DNA of 64,000 nt, taken from the IMG/VR virus record IMGVR_UViG_3300008113_000144, positions 28,981 through 92,980 of that record; one strand, given 5' to 3'. Under the pieces are notes generated by a model. That model had not been told where the DNA came from and made no database searches. It saw nothing but the letters and a program-made list of their open reading frames with translations. Below, in pieces: positions 48,408 through 61,300 of this stretch (position 1 is its first letter; each line of letters starts with the position of its first letter). A program made the translations under genes and the position numbers. The stretch is from a virus.

Positions 48408-49958
48408 TTATATACTCCTAACATCTTGCCAAGATCCAAAAGCAGTAGATCCAGCTGGTTTGATTCTAACTTGAGCATTAGAGTTATTTGTTTGTACTTC
48501 AACATCAATTTCAACATCATCTACAGTCAATGGAGCGGTAGTAATATATTGATCAGGTGATCCAGCTATAGTATCAATATCTGGATAAGGCACTTTATCA
48601 TCATAATTTGAAATATTAAATGTTTCATTTACATCAGGTGCTCTTGTTGTTAATGTAAAAAATCTTCTTACTGTACCAATATCAACATAAAATTGAGAAG
48701 AATTAGTTAATCCAGATGGGTCTGTATTGAAAGCTGGAGAAACTGCTCTAACCCAAACATTACCATTAGGAGATATTAACGTGGTGCTAGACCAACTTGA
48801 ATTATTATTAGATACTTGTACGCCAGGACCACCATTTACTGAAGTAACCATATCTATGCCTTGAATGGTGCCAACAGAAATAGTAGTTAATGTATTTGGT
48901 TCTAAATTAGTTTGATTGGGAACAGTATAACTTGTTGGTGTATTGTCATTAGAAACTTCTACTGTTACTGATTGAGTTACACAAGTAGATCCAGCACAAG
49001 CTGTTAAAGTATAAGTTTTAGTTGCTGGAGAATTAGACCCCACTACTGATTGTAATCCCGTATTAACAGTGGTCGATCCATTGCTACTAACAGCTCCAAT
49101 TCCTTGATCAATAGTAACTGAAGTAGCGTCAACTGTAGACCAACTAAGCGTTACATTTGTATCAGGTATTCCATCGTTGCCACTATTTTGTGGATTTGGA
49201 GAATAAGAAAAATTAGTAATTTGTGGTGTTACTAATTGGTAATCAATTTGAATAAATGGAGTTCCAGAATTTAAAGAATCGCCACTAATATATTGTAAAA
49301 CAGATGAATTATATCCACTAGAACCACCAGCACCACCGCCGCCACCTCTATTTTGGTCGATACCATCAAATCCACCACCACCACCTGGGCAGCCGCCACC
49401 TCCACCGCCGCCACCACCGCCGTCATAACCAGCACTGGTTCCATTTCCTCCATTACTTAATCCCCCAACTGATGTTGCCCATCCACCAGCGCCTTGACCA
49501 GGAAAAGCATTTGTATCCCAAGAACCTCCGCCTCCTCCGCCTCCGCCTCCAGAGACAAGGATAGGTGTTCCTGAATTATTTAATATACCAGTAGCGCCTC
49601 CGCCTCCGCCTCCGCCACCAGAATATCCAGTGCCATCTCTACCAGCAGCGTTGCCTCCAGTACCACCAGAAGCTAAACCACTACCGCCACCAGCACCACC
49701 ACCATATCCTCTAGCATTATTAGCTCCATTGCTGCCAATAGCACCAATAACGACGGTGATATTTCTATTTACAAAATTAGTAATATATCTAAAAACACCT
49801 CTTCTTCCTCCAGCGCCAGGACCACCAGAAGCGCCACCATCAACGCCACCATCACCACCTCTAGCACCAGCAATAGTAATAGTTACAGCATCAGCATTAC
49901 TTGGAATGCTAACAGCAGAAGTATTAGTATAAGTATTACTTACGTTAGTTCTAGCCAT
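48408..49958 (-). CDS. Gly-rich adhesin, paralogue 3 (516 aa)
   Basis: Residues about 30-225 are a Gly-rich region with runs up to ten glycines and spaced aromatic/polar loops. This composition is like the polyglycine-II sandwich of T4-like gp38 receptor adhesins. The C-terminal half carries the shared Ig-like modules and the W-Q-D-V-R-S-I tail. Probable host-recognition protein. The Gly-rich loops would be the variable receptor contacts. Confidence 0.75.
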   Translation of the reverse strand: MARTNVSNTYTNTSAVSIPSNADAVTITIAGARGGDGGVDGGASGGPGAGGRRGVFRYITNFVNRNITVVIGAIGSNGANNARGYGGGAGGGSGLASGGTGGNAAGRDGTGYSGGGGGGGGATGILNNSGTPILVSGGGGGGGGGSWDTNAFPGQGAGGWATSVGGLSNGGNGTSAGYDGGGGGGGGGGCPGGGGGFDGIDQNRGGGGGAGGSSGYNSSVLQYISGDSLNSGTPFIQIDYQLVTPQITNFSYSPNPQNSGNDGIPDTNVTLSWSTVDATSVTIDQGIGAVSSNGSTTVNTGLQSVVGSNSPATKTYTLTACAGSTCVTQSVTVEVSNDNTPTSYTVPNQTNLEPNTLTTISVGTIQGIDMVTSVNGGPGVQVSNNNSSWSSTTLISPNGNVWVRAVSPAFNTDPSGLTNSSQFYVDIGTVRRFFTLTTRAPDVNETFNISNYDDKVPYPDIDTIAGSPDQYITTAPLTVDDVEIDVEVQTNNSNAQVRIKPAGSTAFGSWQDVRSI

Positions 49959-49964
49959 TTGTTA

Positions 49965-50345
49965 TCAAATTTTGATAATAAATTCTACCATCATATAAGG
50001 CGAAATAGCAGTATCAAGTTTTTTAACATTTTCTGTTGTAATAATAACTTCACTCTCTAAGCCATCTGCTGCTATTTGAGTGTTAAAGAATTGATAAGAA
50101 AAAGTTGTATTATCTTTTAATTCTGCTGATGCTGGTAATTGTATTCCGTGAGTGTGATCTACAGTAAATCCAGCTCCATCTGGAGGTTCAATTGTTACAA
50201 GAACGTTTGATCCTTCTGTTTGAGCGTCATTGCCCCCTTTTCCACCACCACTAAATTGAATAAAAGAAGAATCAGTCCAATTTCCTAGGTAAGTAAATAC
50301 ACCAACATCAGAATCATGACCGTGAGCCTGGAAATTCCACCATAT
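49965..50345 (-). pseudogene. Collar-type fibre, C-terminal remainder in another frame
   Basis: An uninterrupted 126-codon frame without a start codon. It encodes F-Q-A-H-G-H-D-S-D, then D-H-T-H-G-I-Q-L-P and ends Y-M-M-V-E-F-I-I-K-I. His-x-His and beta patterns match the C-terminal end of collar/short-fibre proteins, and it continues the gene above it after a one-base shift. Confidence 0.75.
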
Positions 50346-50749
50346 CTAATTGTAACAGAATCTCCAACCAGAGATTGTACAATAGTTTCAGCACCAACTT
50401 TTAATGTTGTTTGATCTTGATCTAGAGTAGTATTTAAATATTGTCCAGATGAATTAGCACACCTAATATATTTTGATCCTAAATCTGGTAATTGAAATTG
50501 ACTGTCAGTTAAAACATCAGGATCTTTAGCAAATTTACAATTTTTGCCAGTTCCTAATACTGCTGCCAATTCTGGATAAACATCCGCCGAAAGAATGCTA
50601 CCATCACATCTTAAATATCCTGCTGGCAAAAATTGTCTCCATTCTGCTTGATCTGGTATGTTTACGTCTGGCAATTTAATCATAAAAGGCATGATTAATC
50701 CAGTAATTCCGCCAAATTTTGCTTTTTCTCTAGTGTAATACTTAGCCAT
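50285..50749 (-). CDS. Tail-collar domain fibre protein, N-terminal part (154 aa), frameshifted
   Basis: Collar domain: L-P-A-G-Y-L-R-C-D-G-S-I near residues 41-52, A-D-V-Y-P-E-L-A-A-V-L-G near 54, and F-Q-L-P-D-L-G near 84. After about residue 136 (T-I-R-Y-G-G) the frame loses sense and stops soon after, while the right continuation lies one base away. The full protein would be about 261 residues, a short host-binding fibre. Confidence 0.75.
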   Translation of the reverse strand: MAKYYTREKAKFGGITGLIMPFMIKLPDVNIPDQAEWRQFLPAGYLRCDGSILSADVYPELAAVLGTGKNCKFAKDPDVLTDSQFQLPDLGSKYIRCANSSGQYLNTTLDQDQTTLKVGAETIVQSLVGDSVTIRYGGISRLTVMILMLVYLLT

Positions 50750-50750
50750 A

Positions 50751-52361
50751 TTAGTATGCTCTAATTAAATTTGTTACTGATAAAGATGGCGAAGTTAAAG
50801 TAAAAGCTATTTGTAAAGCTTCTGGAACATTATCAGGAATAACATTTGGCTGACAATCAACGGAAATAAAATCTTTGATATTTAAATTTCCTGGATCATA
50901 TGTAACTAAAAATTCTCCTTCATGATCATGTGGCTCAATAACATCATTAACAGTAGCATCACTTTTACTTGTTACAGTGAAACTAACAGCAGCATTATTG
51001 TAAAGAGTTTTTTTGAAATTATCTGCTAAATCGCTTCCGCTACCGCCAGAGTCATAGTTTGGCTGTTTAATTGGAGAAACATCATCAGAAAAAGGAAGAA
51101 TACTATTGACGTTTAATCTTCCCGTGCTTCTGATATTTATCAAGTCTGCTGTTTCTGTTTCTCCTGATGATTTTGTTCTCAACTTTTTAGCTGATGTAAA
51201 CCAAGGTTTTCCTACACCATGAGAAGCAGAACTTGTTTGAATTGGTGTATGAGTTCTTGCTGGTTTTGATCCACCAATAACCGCCAAAGCATATCTACCA
51301 TATCCTTGAGTAAATGGACTATTAGTTGATCCTACAGTGGCGTCATTACTATTTTCTCCAGTTTGATCCCCCCAATAATTAGCAATACCAGTGCTTTCTA
51401 AAGGACCATCTGGATCACAATTATTATTGAAACAGAAGTCATTAGGACATCCATTGTTTTGTCTATAAGTTTGTGATAAGAAGATCTGTGGATTGTCCCA
51501 AACACCGACACCAGTTCCAGGTTGAGTGTCAGAATCATTTTTATTAATTGTTTCGTATGTTCCTGGGTGAACGTGTTGAGGCATATGATTTCTGCCTAAC
51601 TTACGAGGAACAACGTAAACAGATCTTACATCAAAACCACCAATAAAAGTTTGACCTTCAACTGTTCCTTGGAAGTATGAATTACCTATAGCATCAACTG
51701 TAATAGTAGCATCTCCACCTCCCCCAATAAGAGAACCGCTAATTGTTAAAGTATCTCCTTGTTCGTACCCTTCTCCTTTATCTTTAATCGCTACAGAATA
51801 TGCTCCATCACTTCCAACAATTACATTAAACAATGCTCCTTCTCCAGTTCCACCAGTAGCAGAAATATTTTTAAAGATTTGAGTGGAACCGCTAGCAGTT
51901 CCAGATCCAGTTGCTGTATAAGAAGCAATAAATCCATCTGGATCTGGAGTATAAGTAAAATTAATATCAGTTGTGGCAAAGAATGATGTTGGTGGTCCCA
52001 AGTCTCCATCATCTCCCATAAATTCAGTAACTATATTAGCAGCAGCAGTATCATCAATAGAAGAGGGAGCGATACTAGCACTGGCATTAAAATGCTCTGG
52101 TCCAATATCAGCAAGGGTTTTCTGATTGACAATTGGCAATCTAAAAGTGCCTTCATACTCTGGAAATGAGCCCCCAAATCCAGTACCACCGTAACTATCT
52201 TTTAAAATTCTAGCTAATAAAGGATATTCATCAGCTCTCAATTCAGCTCCGTTACACAATAACCATCCTTTTGGTATTCTTGTTAATTGCCCAGTCCAAG
52301 GCATTACCGAGCCTATCGGCAATGCCTTTTGTGTTCTTACAGCGTTGTAATTTCTTGGCAT
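50751..52361 (-). CDS. Tail-collar fibre protein, gp12-like (536 aa)
   Basis: Collar domain near the N-terminus: L-P-I-G-S-V-M-P-W-T-G near 14-24, W-L-L-C-N-G-A-E-L near 33, A-D-E-Y-P-L-L near 43, and F-R-L-P-I-V near 72. Two His clusters (M-P-Q-H-V-H near 262 and H-D-H-E-G-E-F near 480) may bind metal as in T4 gp12 short tail fibres. No frameshift, unlike its neighbour. Confidence 0.8.
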   Translation of the reverse strand: MPRNYNAVRTQKALPIGSVMPWTGQLTRIPKGWLLCNGAELRADEYPLLARILKDSYGGTGFGGSFPEYEGTFRLPIVNQKTLADIGPEHFNASASIAPSSIDDTAAANIVTEFMGDDGDLGPPTSFFATTDINFTYTPDPDGFIASYTATGSGTASGSTQIFKNISATGGTGEGALFNVIVGSDGAYSVAIKDKGEGYEQGDTLTISGSLIGGGGDATITVDAIGNSYFQGTVEGQTFIGGFDVRSVYVVPRKLGRNHMPQHVHPGTYETINKNDSDTQPGTGVGVWDNPQIFLSQTYRQNNGCPNDFCFNNNCDPDGPLESTGIANYWGDQTGENSNDATVGSTNSPFTQGYGRYALAVIGGSKPARTHTPIQTSSASHGVGKPWFTSAKKLRTKSSGETETADLINIRSTGRLNVNSILPFSDDVSPIKQPNYDSGGSGSDLADNFKKTLYNNAAVSFTVTSKSDATVNDVIEPHDHEGEFLVTYDPGNLNIKDFISVDCQPNVIPDNVPEALQIAFTLTSPSLSVTNLIRAY

Positions 52362-52362
52362 C

Positions 52363-55300
52363 TTAGATTTCCATTAACCACCAACCTTGTTGTGATGGAG
52401 GAGCACCAGTAGTAGTTCCATCATAATTTAAAGCTCCAATATAAACTAATCCAAGTCCAGCATTTGGAGATTGTACTACTAGTTCACCACCATTATATGT
52501 AGAACCGATAGCAGGTCCTTGTCCAGAATTTGTGCTATCACCTTGTACACGAACACCAGTAGGTGCTCTAAATCTCAAGGAGATATTGTAAGTTAGGTTT
52601 CCGCCAACATCAACTACTCTAATAATATCACCTGTTGTTGGACTTTGTGGAAGTTTAATAATTGTATCAGCACTAGGAGCAACAAAGTAATTTACATTAG
52701 ATGTTGCTTCAATAACATCTTCGCCACCACTTACATATACCCACTTTCTAGCACCAGATGGAGTAAAGAATCCAGTAACTCCAGCAAAATCCATTGATCC
52801 ATCATTGCTGATTTCAAATAGTTTTTGCTCTAAAGTACCACCATCTCCATCGCTAACAATCTTATTAACTGTTAAATCACCACCATTAATCTTAACATCT
52901 CCAGAGAAAGTGCTGAGACCAGTTCCTTCAACAGATAGAGTTCCAGAAATTGTTAGGTTTCCAGTGCTATTCTGTAGGAATAGTTTCTGACCATATACAA
53001 GTCCTCCGTCTCCATCATCAACAGGGTTGTTGTCGGTGATTAGTAAATTACCACCTCTTAGTGTAGTGTTGGATGTAGCTCCATCAACTGTAAATCTATC
53101 ACAGTTGGCTCCACCAATTCCAAGATCACCAAAAATACATGTATCACCAGTAGCACTATCAACAGCAAATCTTTGGCTAGTTCCGTTAGTAATAACTAAA
53201 CGTTCTTGATTTGTGGTTGTTGACCCAATTAAAGTAAACGTCTTGTTTACATTTAAAGTTCCAAGGATGTCTGTGTTGCCAGTGGTAGAATCTACAACAA
53301 ATACTTCAGTTGATGGATTACCGCCATCATTAATAACAAATTTCTGATTTGTTGTTTGGTTAATAGAATTTACATTCGCTAATTCTCCATCACTAAATCT
53401 TAAAATATCACCAGAAATTACGGATCCACTGAATACCCCAGTTTGAATTGTTTGAGTAGTTCCAGAACCTGGATTGTTTAATCCATTTACTTCATTAATG
53501 TAGCTAACATTTTCAGCTAACGTGTACTTAACAAGAACAGCATTATCTGGGTGATCTGTTCTTAGGTAACGATAAGTTCCAGTAGATGATCCTACATTTG
53601 GACCAGGAACCAGTTGTTGATCACCAGTGAGAGCATTTCTTGCTCTCTTGACTTTAATTCTTAGTGGTAGATCAGAAATATCATTTAAGTTAGTTAACTC
53701 AATAACTTGTACAAGTTCACTGTACTGTTCGCCAACTGGAGAAGCTGTAGTATTCTGACCTGTTACTTGAACAGAACGATCAATAAGAACATAATCACCA
53801 ATACCAAATTGATTGAAGCTTTCTTCACCAATAGGTAAGAAGTATTCTTCTGGATTAGCTGGGTTAACCTGATACTCACTTCCACCCCATAGTGATAGAC
53901 CTTGAGTATCAATGGTTCTTTCAATTTCAACTTTCTTGAAGATATCGATATTTAAATTATCAATATTTCCTCGATCATGTAATGTAGTTGGAGTTCCGAA
54001 TGAACCTCTTCTTACTGTAAAGGCACCAGCATTTAGACCACCAATTAGAGTAATATCACCTTTAACTTCAGCAGCGTTTTCAACAACGAGAGTGTTGTTA
54101 ATGGTTGTAAAACCACCAGCACCACCAATCTCCAATCTGGTAACAGAAGTAGCAAAATCTAGAGTTGATACGTTTCTACTGAACATTTCAAGCTCTCTAG
54201 AATTCGTTTGGAATTCTGAGAATCCAGTACCAGGAGGATTGTAAGTACCAATAGAAAGATTACCATCAATTTCAGTATATCTGTTTTTGATGTTGAATAA
54301 GCTTTCTACGTTACTCAATTTACCATAAGCACCACCCATTCTAATAATGCTGGTGTTAGTGCTGGTTTCAGATACAGTACCAATATCAATTAATGAATTT
54401 GTAGAACCACTATGAATCCAAAGTTCTGTAGTTGGAGCAAATCTACCAACGTTTACTACTTGAGTATTAGAAACATTACCAATATTGATTGTCTGATCTT
54501 CATTTGTAATGTTACCAATGTTTAGTTCTTCAGCTACACTGAAAGCATTAACACTAGTAGCAATTGTATCAAGAAGATTGAAAGCAGTGCTAGTAGTGGT
54601 TAGCGATCCACCATTAACTGCTAAATTAGATTCTAGCTTTAAGTCATTCGTAATTCTAGCATTACCTTTGACTACAAAGTTTCTATCTAATTCAGATAAA
54701 GTAGTGTTAATACCAATTCTACCGCCAGCATTTGAAGCGGTTCCTACAGTTGTTGAGGCAACACGTAAAACAACTTCATTTTCTGGAGTATTTACTCGTG
54801 GATCAAAGCCAACAATGAAAGCATGATCAACTTTATTAAATGTTCTATTTGCTAGAAGTGGATTATCAATAAAGTTATTTGGAGTTGTGCTTAGAGTTCT
54901 GCCACTAATAAAAGCATTACCAACTACGTCTAAGTTTGCTCTAGGATCAACTGCTTCGGATACAAATCCTTCTAGTTGATCTCCATCACTACCATGCTTT
55001 GCTCTAGAAAGAGTGTTAATTCCTAGCTTAAAGTCACCGTAATTGTTGGTGTTTGTTCTGATTGTTTCAGCACCGAGAACACCAAATTCTTTCCATGAAT
55101 TTCTAGAAATTTCAATCTTCCAATCGGAAGGAATGATAGTTGGATCTTCTACGCTAGTAGAAATAATGAATGGGGAAGTTACTTGGAACTTGTTAGTAGT
55201 AACTGTTCCAACAGTTCTTAAACCATTTAGATTAGCAAATCTTCCAGTAAATCCAGTAATTTTTAGTTTAGAACCTTGTACAAGACCAATATCAGAATTA

Positions 55301-58300
55301 GTTACTCCAACTTTTAAAGTAAATTCAACAACGTTTGAACCTAGAGCAGTTACAGTAAATACACTCTCGGTTACTTCATCATAGAAATTGCTGAAAATCC
55401 AACCAAGAGATCCAGTTTTATCTACTTGATTTCCTTTCAATAAAATATCGCCAGGAATTGGATCAACAGAACCAAACTTAACATTCAAGCCAAGAGTGCC
55501 TAGCTCTTGATTTGGTGTATAGTTTGATGGAACATTACCATTAGTTTGGTCTACATGAGTTCTGATGCTGTAGTTTTGACCACTTAAAGCAGTATTTCCT
55601 CTTGGGTTTAACGTAAAGATAGCAGAATAAATGTTATTCTTGCTCAATACAATATTTCCTTCAGAAGGAATATCACTGAGAGCGAAGGTAGCACTATCTA
55701 GCGTTACATCTTCTCCAGCGGCAGAATTTAAGTTAGAAACTACAGTTAGAGCGAATGGCTCCTGTGGTTCTACATTGATTGTAACTGGATTATTGAAGTT
55801 GGCATCGCCATCTACAGTAATATCTCTTTCAAATACTACAGGTAGTTCAAAAGTAGTTACTAGACCACCGAGATCTCCCTCTTCATCATCAGAAGAAACT
55901 AGCTCAGCTTTTTCAAGGAATGTTTCCTCACCAGTAATAGCATTGATCTTTCTGTTACCAATATAAAGATCACCATTAGAGTTTAGACCAGTGTAGAATA
56001 CAATACCGCCATCTTCACGCTTAGACTGAGCATAGAAGTCTTGGATGTCCGAAAGAACAACTTCCTGACGTAGTGGGAAACCAGTAGAGTAGTTACCAGG
56101 ACCGAAGCCTAAGTATTCAAACGTGTGGTTTCCAGAACGAGCGATAGATGGTCTACGAAGCTCTACATATAGTCTATTTTCAGTTGGATATGGAGAATCG
56201 CCAGAAATAGGAATTAATCTATCTTCAGAACCAGAAGTAGCATTTCCAGGCTGAGCAGTAATAGCGTTTGAAACATAATCATATCTTTCTAATGCTGGGT
56301 TGTTAACAAGATCAATAACAACTTCTTTTGTTTCGCTATTCTTTGAATCGTTTGTTGTTACAAGACCATGTACAAAGTTATCAGCAGCACAAATTGTAGC
56401 AGGAACATCAGTGATTGATGTATCTCTAGTTCCATCTGGTCTTACTTGGAACCAGAGTGGATCATTCTTATAATCTAATGGATATAGCTGAGAAATTGGC
56501 TGACTAAACTTAAAGTTTCTAAAGTTTGTGCCAACACCAGGACCAGTTGGGTATGGAGAAATATTACCCTTGATACAGGTTAGATAGTAAATACCAGCTT
56601 GCTGGTTAGGAATACGACGCTGAATTTCATCAATGTCAAAGATGTAGAATGAATCTTCAATTTCGCCAGCATCTTCAACAGAAATAATTCTGTACTGAGT
56701 GCTATCATCGTCTTCGATGATATCGCCAGGAGTCATTGTAAGGACATTAGCATCCTTAATGCTGTATAGGTAATCTTTTCTATCCGACTTACTTAGGGCA
56801 TTGTCTGGGCTTCCAACACTGTTTTCTTTTGCTTGTAATGTAGCAAAGATTACAACAGCATTTCCGTTTCCATCAACTACTGGCTCACCATCATTATCTA
56901 ATACAGGTTGAGTAAACACTGTGTCAACAAGTGAATTGTACTCGATTCTCTTGTTGTCGTCAATATTTTTGATGATTAAGTAATGCTCATCAGTTCCATC
57001 TACTGTGAAGTAACCTTGTAAGTAACCAGCTCCAGCAGAGAAACCAGACCAAGTAATTCTATTGTTAGATACACTGCTTAGTGTATTAAATCTAAACGCT
57101 CCTCCCTGAGGAGCATCAATTTTGACAGTAGTAAATTTCTCGTTTCTTAGCTGATCATTAGTAATACCATAATCAAATACAGTTAACTCAATATAATTTG
57201 AACCTTCTACTTCTACTTGTCTAGCAGATTGAATGCTGAACGATACCTTACTCTGTGTCTTATCACTATCAATTACCTTAACTTGATTGATATTGTAAGG
57301 ATCATAAGCAAAATTAATATCTAATTGATCTTTTGGAAGACCTAGTTGCTGAGCGATTGTGCCACCAGTTGGTTGCTGTACTTGAATTTCAAAGTAAGCA
57401 AGATCAGGAGATCCAGAAGCAACAGGAGCAAGAACAATTTTTTGAGGAAGAAGTCTTCTAGTTTCGTCAGTTCTTGCTTTGAGAACAAATCCATTGAGAG
57501 GATCACGAACACTCTGAGCATATTCAGGAATTACATAACGTAGACGATAAATTCTATCTTGAGCTGTTCTACCGTCCTTAAGTCTCTTGTAGAATGTATT
57601 CTTACTTCTAGCGTCTTTTAATGTATCGCCTAGTTCTTGTATTCTGCTAATGATATTAAATTCGTTGCTGATCTCATTTTTAGTATTAATATACCACTGA
57701 CCAGTTGTTGTATCATCATTTACCAAGGAAGCGTCAAATTTTACAGGGCTTTCTCTCTTATCTGAGAATACATAGAAGTTTTTACCAAATCCAGGAGTAA
57801 AGATAATTCTAGGAGTACCAGAAATAGCTTCTGCTGGAGTATAGAATAAAGCAAAAGTCTTAGGAGTTACAAATCTAGCATAGTAATAGGTGTTGATGTC
57901 AATTGGCTCAGTGATGCCACCATTTGTAATCTGTGGTAATTCAGACTCACTTGGATCACCAAATGTTCTGAAGAACACCTTATGTACAGTATCAGCAGAA
58001 GCAGGTACGTCAAAGATGTGTGGTACATCAGTCTGAATTACATCAGTTTGACCAGAAATAAAATTACATAGGTATTGATGTAGATCATAAGTATCATCAA
58101 GAACATACTGCTGTAGTTCGATCTCTACTTCGGGATCAACAGAATCTGTTTCTGACGAATAGATGTAGATACCAGCGGCAGCATTTTCTTTTGTCCTAGC
58201 AAGCATGATCTTAGTAGATTCATCAGGACCAAAAGTATTTGGATACTTTGCTTCATCCGAATAATCTTCTGGTGAAGTAGCTCTACCAGGAGCAATTACA

Positions 58301-61300
58301 TAGTAAATTGTGTTTGTCTCAAATCCTCTAGGAAGTCTGATAACTCTCTTATCTGGATTTGTTCCCTCTCTTGCTTTTGGTACAAGACGAACTGGAGTGC
58401 CAGTTTCAAATTTATGTGGGTTAGAAGTTCCACCACCAGTATTAACTGTGAATAGAGTAGCTCTAGAAGCAAGATTAGCAGTATCTAAAACTGGTTCTAC
58501 TCTGGTTACATTATTAAATTCTGGTTCAACTCTATTGATTCCCGTTAAATCTCCAGGATCAGCATCTGTTCCAATTGCTTGAGTTAAAATGCCTGTAAAG
58601 GTAGTAATAGAACTAGCAACATCAGCACAATCATTTGCTGGATCATATACTCCAGGCTGCCCAGAAATATCACCAATGACAGTATTATCAATTACTTGAG
58701 ATAGATTGTGATCACCTTCAATAGTAATCACTTGATTTCTCATTGCCTGAATGGCAAGATCTCTTACTTGAACATATACTTCAATAGCTTCAGATCTTTC
58801 TCCAGATAGAATGTTTGGCTGAAGTACATATTCTCTAGAGAAATCATATACATTATTATTACCACCATACTTAACATTATAAGCAATGGCATCAACATAA
58901 AGTCTTACATCATCAATAAATTCTGGGTAGAAACTAGACAAGCTAAATCCAGAATTATTAGCCAACATTCTGTCAATTGCTTCTTGTACAATCAACTCTT
59001 TGTTTGAAATAATTAAGTTAGAAGCATCAATTTCCTTACCTCCCAATGGAGTTAAGCCTTGGTTAAGGATTAAGAAAATATTTACAAAGTATTCTTGAAT
59101 AGCGTTAGCAACGTTAGAACATTCAGGATAACCATTTCCTTCAGTTGGTCCCCAGGTACTTACATCTTGAACTAAAGTATCATCCTTAATTGCTGGTGTT
59201 GCTGCCCAAGTTCCTTGTAGGTTTGAATCGCTATCTAAAGTATTTGAAGTCTTTGGTAATTCAAAATAAAGATAAGCAGAAGAAGAATTTAGGTTAGCAG
59301 GAACACTTAGACCTTGATCTAACTTACTTCCAAGATTACCTAATTCAATTCTAGTAGCATCAATAATTCTCTTAACATATACATTATTTGGAATTACTGA
59401 ACTTACCTGAACTGGGGTAGCACCAGGATTTAATTTGCCATTTGTAAAATTAGTGGTATTGTACTCATATTGAGTGACCTTCATACCAACAAGAATACCA
59501 CTAGTATCTCCAATATCTACAATAGAAGATCCTTGAGTGGTGATACAATTTCTGATGAGATAATCATAATTTCTCATCGCTGCTATACAAAGGTTCTTAA
59601 CGTAATCTAACGCTTCGATAGTTTCGTTAAGTTCATTTGGAATATAAGCTAGCTGTCCGCCAATATAATAACCTTCGGCAGCTTGAATAGTATTGATATT
59701 TCCACCAAGTCTCAAGTCTTGTACAACAGCATCTACAAAATAACCGATATCTCTTTCACACTTAGAAATATTGATTGTTGTTTTAGTAGAAAGTTCTGGA
59801 TACTTTTGAAGGATGTATCCATAAGCTTCTTGCTGAATAAATGTCTTATTAGTTTCAATAATATTAGAAGCATCTTGTGCTCTATTATCAATTAAAATAC
59901 CATCAGGATTTAAAGTTTCTAAAGATGTAGTATATCTCTTAAATCCATTAGGAGTAACTGTGGAGAAATAATTCTCTGTTGTTCCTGAAGGAGACTTTAA
60001 TTTTAAGTAAATTTTCTCGTCTGTTTTAGCACCAAGTCTATAGCCACTGATTGATGTCGATGGTCTATCAAAAGGACTATAAGCATCATCGCTACCATAA
60101 TATAGTTTAGTTTGGTTAGAAACATCTTTCGATGGCTGTAAAGCAATCGAGTAGTATTTTAGATCTATTTCATTAAAGGCGCTATCATCAATTTCTTTAA
60201 CTGGAATAATATCAGTAATGTAACCGCCCTTGTCTTGGTTAAAAGCAAAGCCTTTGAAACCAATAGCATGTAGTGAAGTATTACCAAAGTTAGAGTTAGA
60301 GTTGGTGATCGACATGTCACCACCAGACTCCATCAAGAAGTGATCAAAGAAGCCTACAGCGAATACCGAAACACACTGAATGAAGGCGTCATCAGAAGCA
60401 CGGATGTGGAAGTTTCTCCAATCATCCTTCCAATAAGCATCGCCCTTGGTGTGATAAGGAATAGTAGCAAAAGCATCAGTCAGTGATGCCTGGTTCCAAG
60501 TGTTAGAGAATTCATCATAACGGATAAATGCTCTGTCGTCTCTCTGTAGAGATACGCCCGTATACTGGGCAACAACCATTGACTTGAATCCAGTTGCCTT
60601 AGATCCGTCTGCCCACATGCCACAGAGACCCCAGGTGGATCTGATCGAGCAGTTGAAGACGTATGGAGAAGCAGATTCTACAGAGTCGATTTCAGCCTGT
60701 GATCTAGCACTTAGATTTAGAGATGGAGTGGTAGAATTGCTATAACCAGTTTCGTTAATATCAAGACCTAAAATTGCTGGTGTTGTAGTAACTTCGTACT
60801 CAAATACTCTAGGATCTTCTTGGTCTACAGCGGTTACTTTAAAAGTACCGTTTAGAAGATCATTTAGACCATTATCTACAATAGCAACATACTGATTTAC
60901 GAAATATCCGTGAGCAATTTTAGTAGTCGCTACAATAGTAGTTCTTGAAGGGTTAGAAGATTGCTTTAAACGAAGATTTACAATGCTTCTAGTATCAGAA
61001 AGTGGACCAACAATTCTGTTTTCTTGGGGAAGAGCCTCTAGATCGCCGTCATCAATAGTTGGCTGGAATAGAGCAAAAGCAGTAGCAACTTTATCATAAT
61101 ACAAACCAAGATCGTCTGTATCAGCATAAGTCATGATACAGATTTTATGGTGAGAATACTCAGGTACAGCTAATTGAGTATTGTTACCTTTTTGGAAATA
61201 AACTTTACCAACTCTATCGTTGCTATCATAAAGCGGAGAATTTTCAGAAAGATCACCATCTTTAATGGTAAACTGCCATAGATAGCAACCACCAGTTAGG

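Noticed and set aside
48399-48415. TATAAATG resembling a late promoter before the 434-residue gene
   Set aside because: The ATG of the gene itself is part of the match, so it cannot be the promoter of that gene.
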